This document shows positions 5,792 to 6,665 of a DNA stretch of 6,665 nt, piece by piece. Where the stretch lies: NCBI GenBank assembly GCA_023391175.1, contig JAEWBL010000263.1, positions 1 to 6,665 of the forward strand, given 5' to 3'. Made by a program: the position numbers and the translations under genes. The notes beneath the pieces were generated by a model. The model searched no databases, had not been told where the DNA came from, and saw only the letters and a list, made by a program, of their open reading frames with translations. The DNA is from Pseudomonadota bacterium (lineage in GTDB: Bacteria > Pseudomonadota > Alphaproteobacteria > Rhizobiales > Xanthobacteraceae). The stretch's first letter is position 1. Every line of letters starts with the position of its first letter.

Positions 5792-5905
5792 TTATCCGTA
5801 GCCGACGGCCTTCACTCCTGCCTCAGCCGTGATCCTGGCGAAACGTGCAAACTCATATTTTGCATCTGATCCGACCCACTTGTCCAAAGCGCAGGCGCAC
5901 CCGGG
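5792..5905 (-). pseudogene. C-terminal fragment, possibly of a periplasmic solute-binding protein
   Basis: A 37-codon frame follows an in-frame TGA (5908-5906), has no credible start, and ends with TAA at 5792. Its text reads like a real C-terminus: DKWVGSDAKYEF, then ARITAEAGVKAVG. An ending with a helix followed by AGVKA is common in TctC/Bug-type solute-binding proteins, whose last helix often reads as Asp, aromatic residues and then AGIK or AGVK. That resemblance is from memory and only suggestive. It lies 28 bp after the broken permease frame on the same strand, which fits one decayed transport operon. It may instead be the tail of an unrelated protein, or chance. Confidence 0.3.
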
Positions 5906-5933
5906 TCATAACGGCAGCGCGCCACGTCGAGGT

Positions 5934-6043
5934 CTAGGGGCTATCGAGCTGAAGCGGAACCATTAATCGGCAGGTCGCCTCCCAGATCACGAACAGGGCG
6001 ACGGTGAAATAGACGGGGGCGAGGTCTCGAGGGAAAGTTTCAT
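5934..6043 (-). pseudogene. N-terminal remnant of an ABC-transporter permease, frameshifted and truncated
   Basis: Residues in one minus-strand frame read RDLAPVYFTVALFVIWEATC, then RLMVPLQLDSP and TAG (5936-5934). A first membrane helix ending in WE-A-CRL and then a proline-rich loop is typical of the start of SsuC/TauC-type (NitT/TauT-like) ABC permeases, which are usually 250-280 residues. The ATG at 6043 has a good ribosome-binding site but lies in another frame: it reads MKLSLETSPP and stops after 18 residues. The permease frame has no ATG, GTG or TTG between the ribosome-binding site and the helix. A single indel between about 6040 and 6025 would join MKLS to RDLAPVYF. So the gene appears frameshifted near its start and cut off after about 35 codons. 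Sequencing error could explain the frameshift but not the stop and lost remainder. Confidence 0.55.
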
Positions 6044-6051
6044 ACCGGTTA

Positions 6052-6062
6052 CCTCGCTCCTT
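6052..6062 (-). promoter_or_regulatory. Ribosome-binding site for the broken permease frame
   Basis: On the minus strand AAGGAG (6062-6057) and GAGG (6055-6052) precede the ATG at 6043, GAGG with 8-base spacing. The site begins 8 bases after the N-acetyltransferase stop at 6071, the spacing expected between cotranscribed genes. It marks where the next gene of the operon should start, and so shows that the downstream frame is displaced. Confidence 0.55.
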
Positions 6063-6070
6063 GATGTCGA

Positions 6071-6665
6071 TCAGCCGCGCGCCCGGCGCGAGACGCGGGC
6101 CAGCAGGTCGGCCGCCGGCACGGGCGGACAAATGCCGAAGACGTCGTCCAACAATCGGGTCAGCTGATCGACGTCCTCGATGGGACGCTCTTCCAGCCGC
6201 GCGCCTTCACGGCCTTCGATGATGTACCGGTCCCCGATGATCTTGTGCCGCCTGTCGGCCGACAGGCGCTCGAGGATCAGGATATTGACGAAGGGCACGT
6301 GGGGGCTCGTTGACGTGTACCAGTTGCCGAGCTCGTAATCGGCATGGATCTGGGGCACCAGATCGAACACATACATGGTCCGCCACCCAGCCGGCTGGCG
6401 CGCCTCGAGGGTGAAAAGGCCATCGGAGGCGCTCAGGCGGAACGTGCCCATGGCCGTAGGCTGCTCGATGTCCGTCACGAAGCCGAGCGGCTCATCGACA
6501 AGGCAGGCGCCGAAGCCCACATCGACCAGACGCGGCGCGCCATCCGCCTCCACGCGCAGGAGCATATGTTCGCGCGGGCTGAGCGGGCTGTCCGCCGGCG
6601 ACATCCAGCGCACCCGACCCGTCAGGCCGGTCACGGGGAAACCGATCCGTTCCAGCACGGCCTTG
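6071..6665 (-). CDS. nat: Arylamine N-acetyltransferase, partial (N-terminus beyond right edge)
   Basis: The family transfers an acetyl group from acetyl-CoA to arylamines or hydrazines by a ping-pong mechanism with a Cys-His-Asp triad in the cytoplasm. About 198 codons are in the window of the usual 260-290; the frame runs off the right edge and reads KAVLERIGFPV at its first visible residues. His (codon 6568-6566, in REHMLLRV) and Asp (codon 6523-6521, in LVDVGFG) are 15 residues apart, as in characterised enzymes. The catalytic Cys of the RGGxC motif should lie roughly ten codons beyond the edge and cannot be checked. C-terminal landmarks include NWYTSTSP and an FVN segment before the end. 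GTG at 6658 is internal, not the true start. A permease ribosome-binding site follows the stop by 8 bases, so the gene was or is part of an operon. The natural substrate in this organism is not evident. Confidence 0.92.
   Translation of the reverse strand, partial: KAVLERIGFPVTGLTGRVRWMSPADSPLSPREHMLLRVEADGAPRLVDVGFGACLVDEPLGFVTDIEQPTAMGTFRLSASDGLFTLEARQPAGWRTMYVFDLVPQIHADYELGNWYTSTSPHVPFVNILILERLSADRRHKIIGDRYIIEGREGARLEERPIEDVDQLTRLLDDVFGICPPVPAADLLARVSRRARG

Noticed and set aside
6044..6131. N-terminal part of the 65-codon frame that overlaps the end of the N-acetyltransferase gene
   Set aside because: It is an out-of-frame reading of the acetyltransferase C-terminus and downstream ribosome-binding site; only the part after 6043 looks like permease.

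Overview
The window is GC-rich, with strong G/C preference at third codon positions. Its protein families suggest an alphaproteobacterium, probably of the Rhizobiales/Hyphomicrobiales type. That placement is an inference from composition and family mix; no rRNA or tRNA is present to anchor it.

Layout. Positions 1-261 hold no convincing gene, only short inverted repeats, two of which could form an H-type pseudoknot in a minus-strand RNA. A minus-strand gene (262-921) encodes an unrecognised membrane protein with about five helices. A 238-bp gap follows, then a large minus-strand gene (1160-3637) for a membrane-anchored c-di-GMP protein: 5TM-LYT-type sensor, PAS, degenerate GGDEF (GDDEF) and an intact EAL domain, most likely a phosphodiesterase. 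After a 528-bp spacer comes a divergent plus-strand gene (4166-5635) for a diguanylate cyclase: TM, dCache sensor, TM, GGDEF with GGEEF active site and RxxD inhibitory site. The spacer is packed with at least six consecutive inverted repeats (3698-3952) that no assigned gene explains.

The right end is all minus strand. The 3' two thirds of an arylamine N-acetyltransferase gene enters from the right edge (6665-6071). Just after its stop is a good ribosome-binding site and ATG that should begin an ABC-transporter permease. That reading frame is broken by an apparent frameshift and then cut short by a stop (5934). A second fragment (5905-5792), possibly the C-terminus of a periplasmic solute-binding protein, follows. 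This looks like a decayed transport operon behind the acetyltransferase.

How the parts fit. The predicted cyclase (makes c-di-GMP, periplasmic dCache input) and the predicted phosphodiesterase (removes it, membrane plus PAS input) sit head to head and share one upstream region. They are plausibly an opposing pair for the same signalling pool. The structured spacer is the least explained part of the window.
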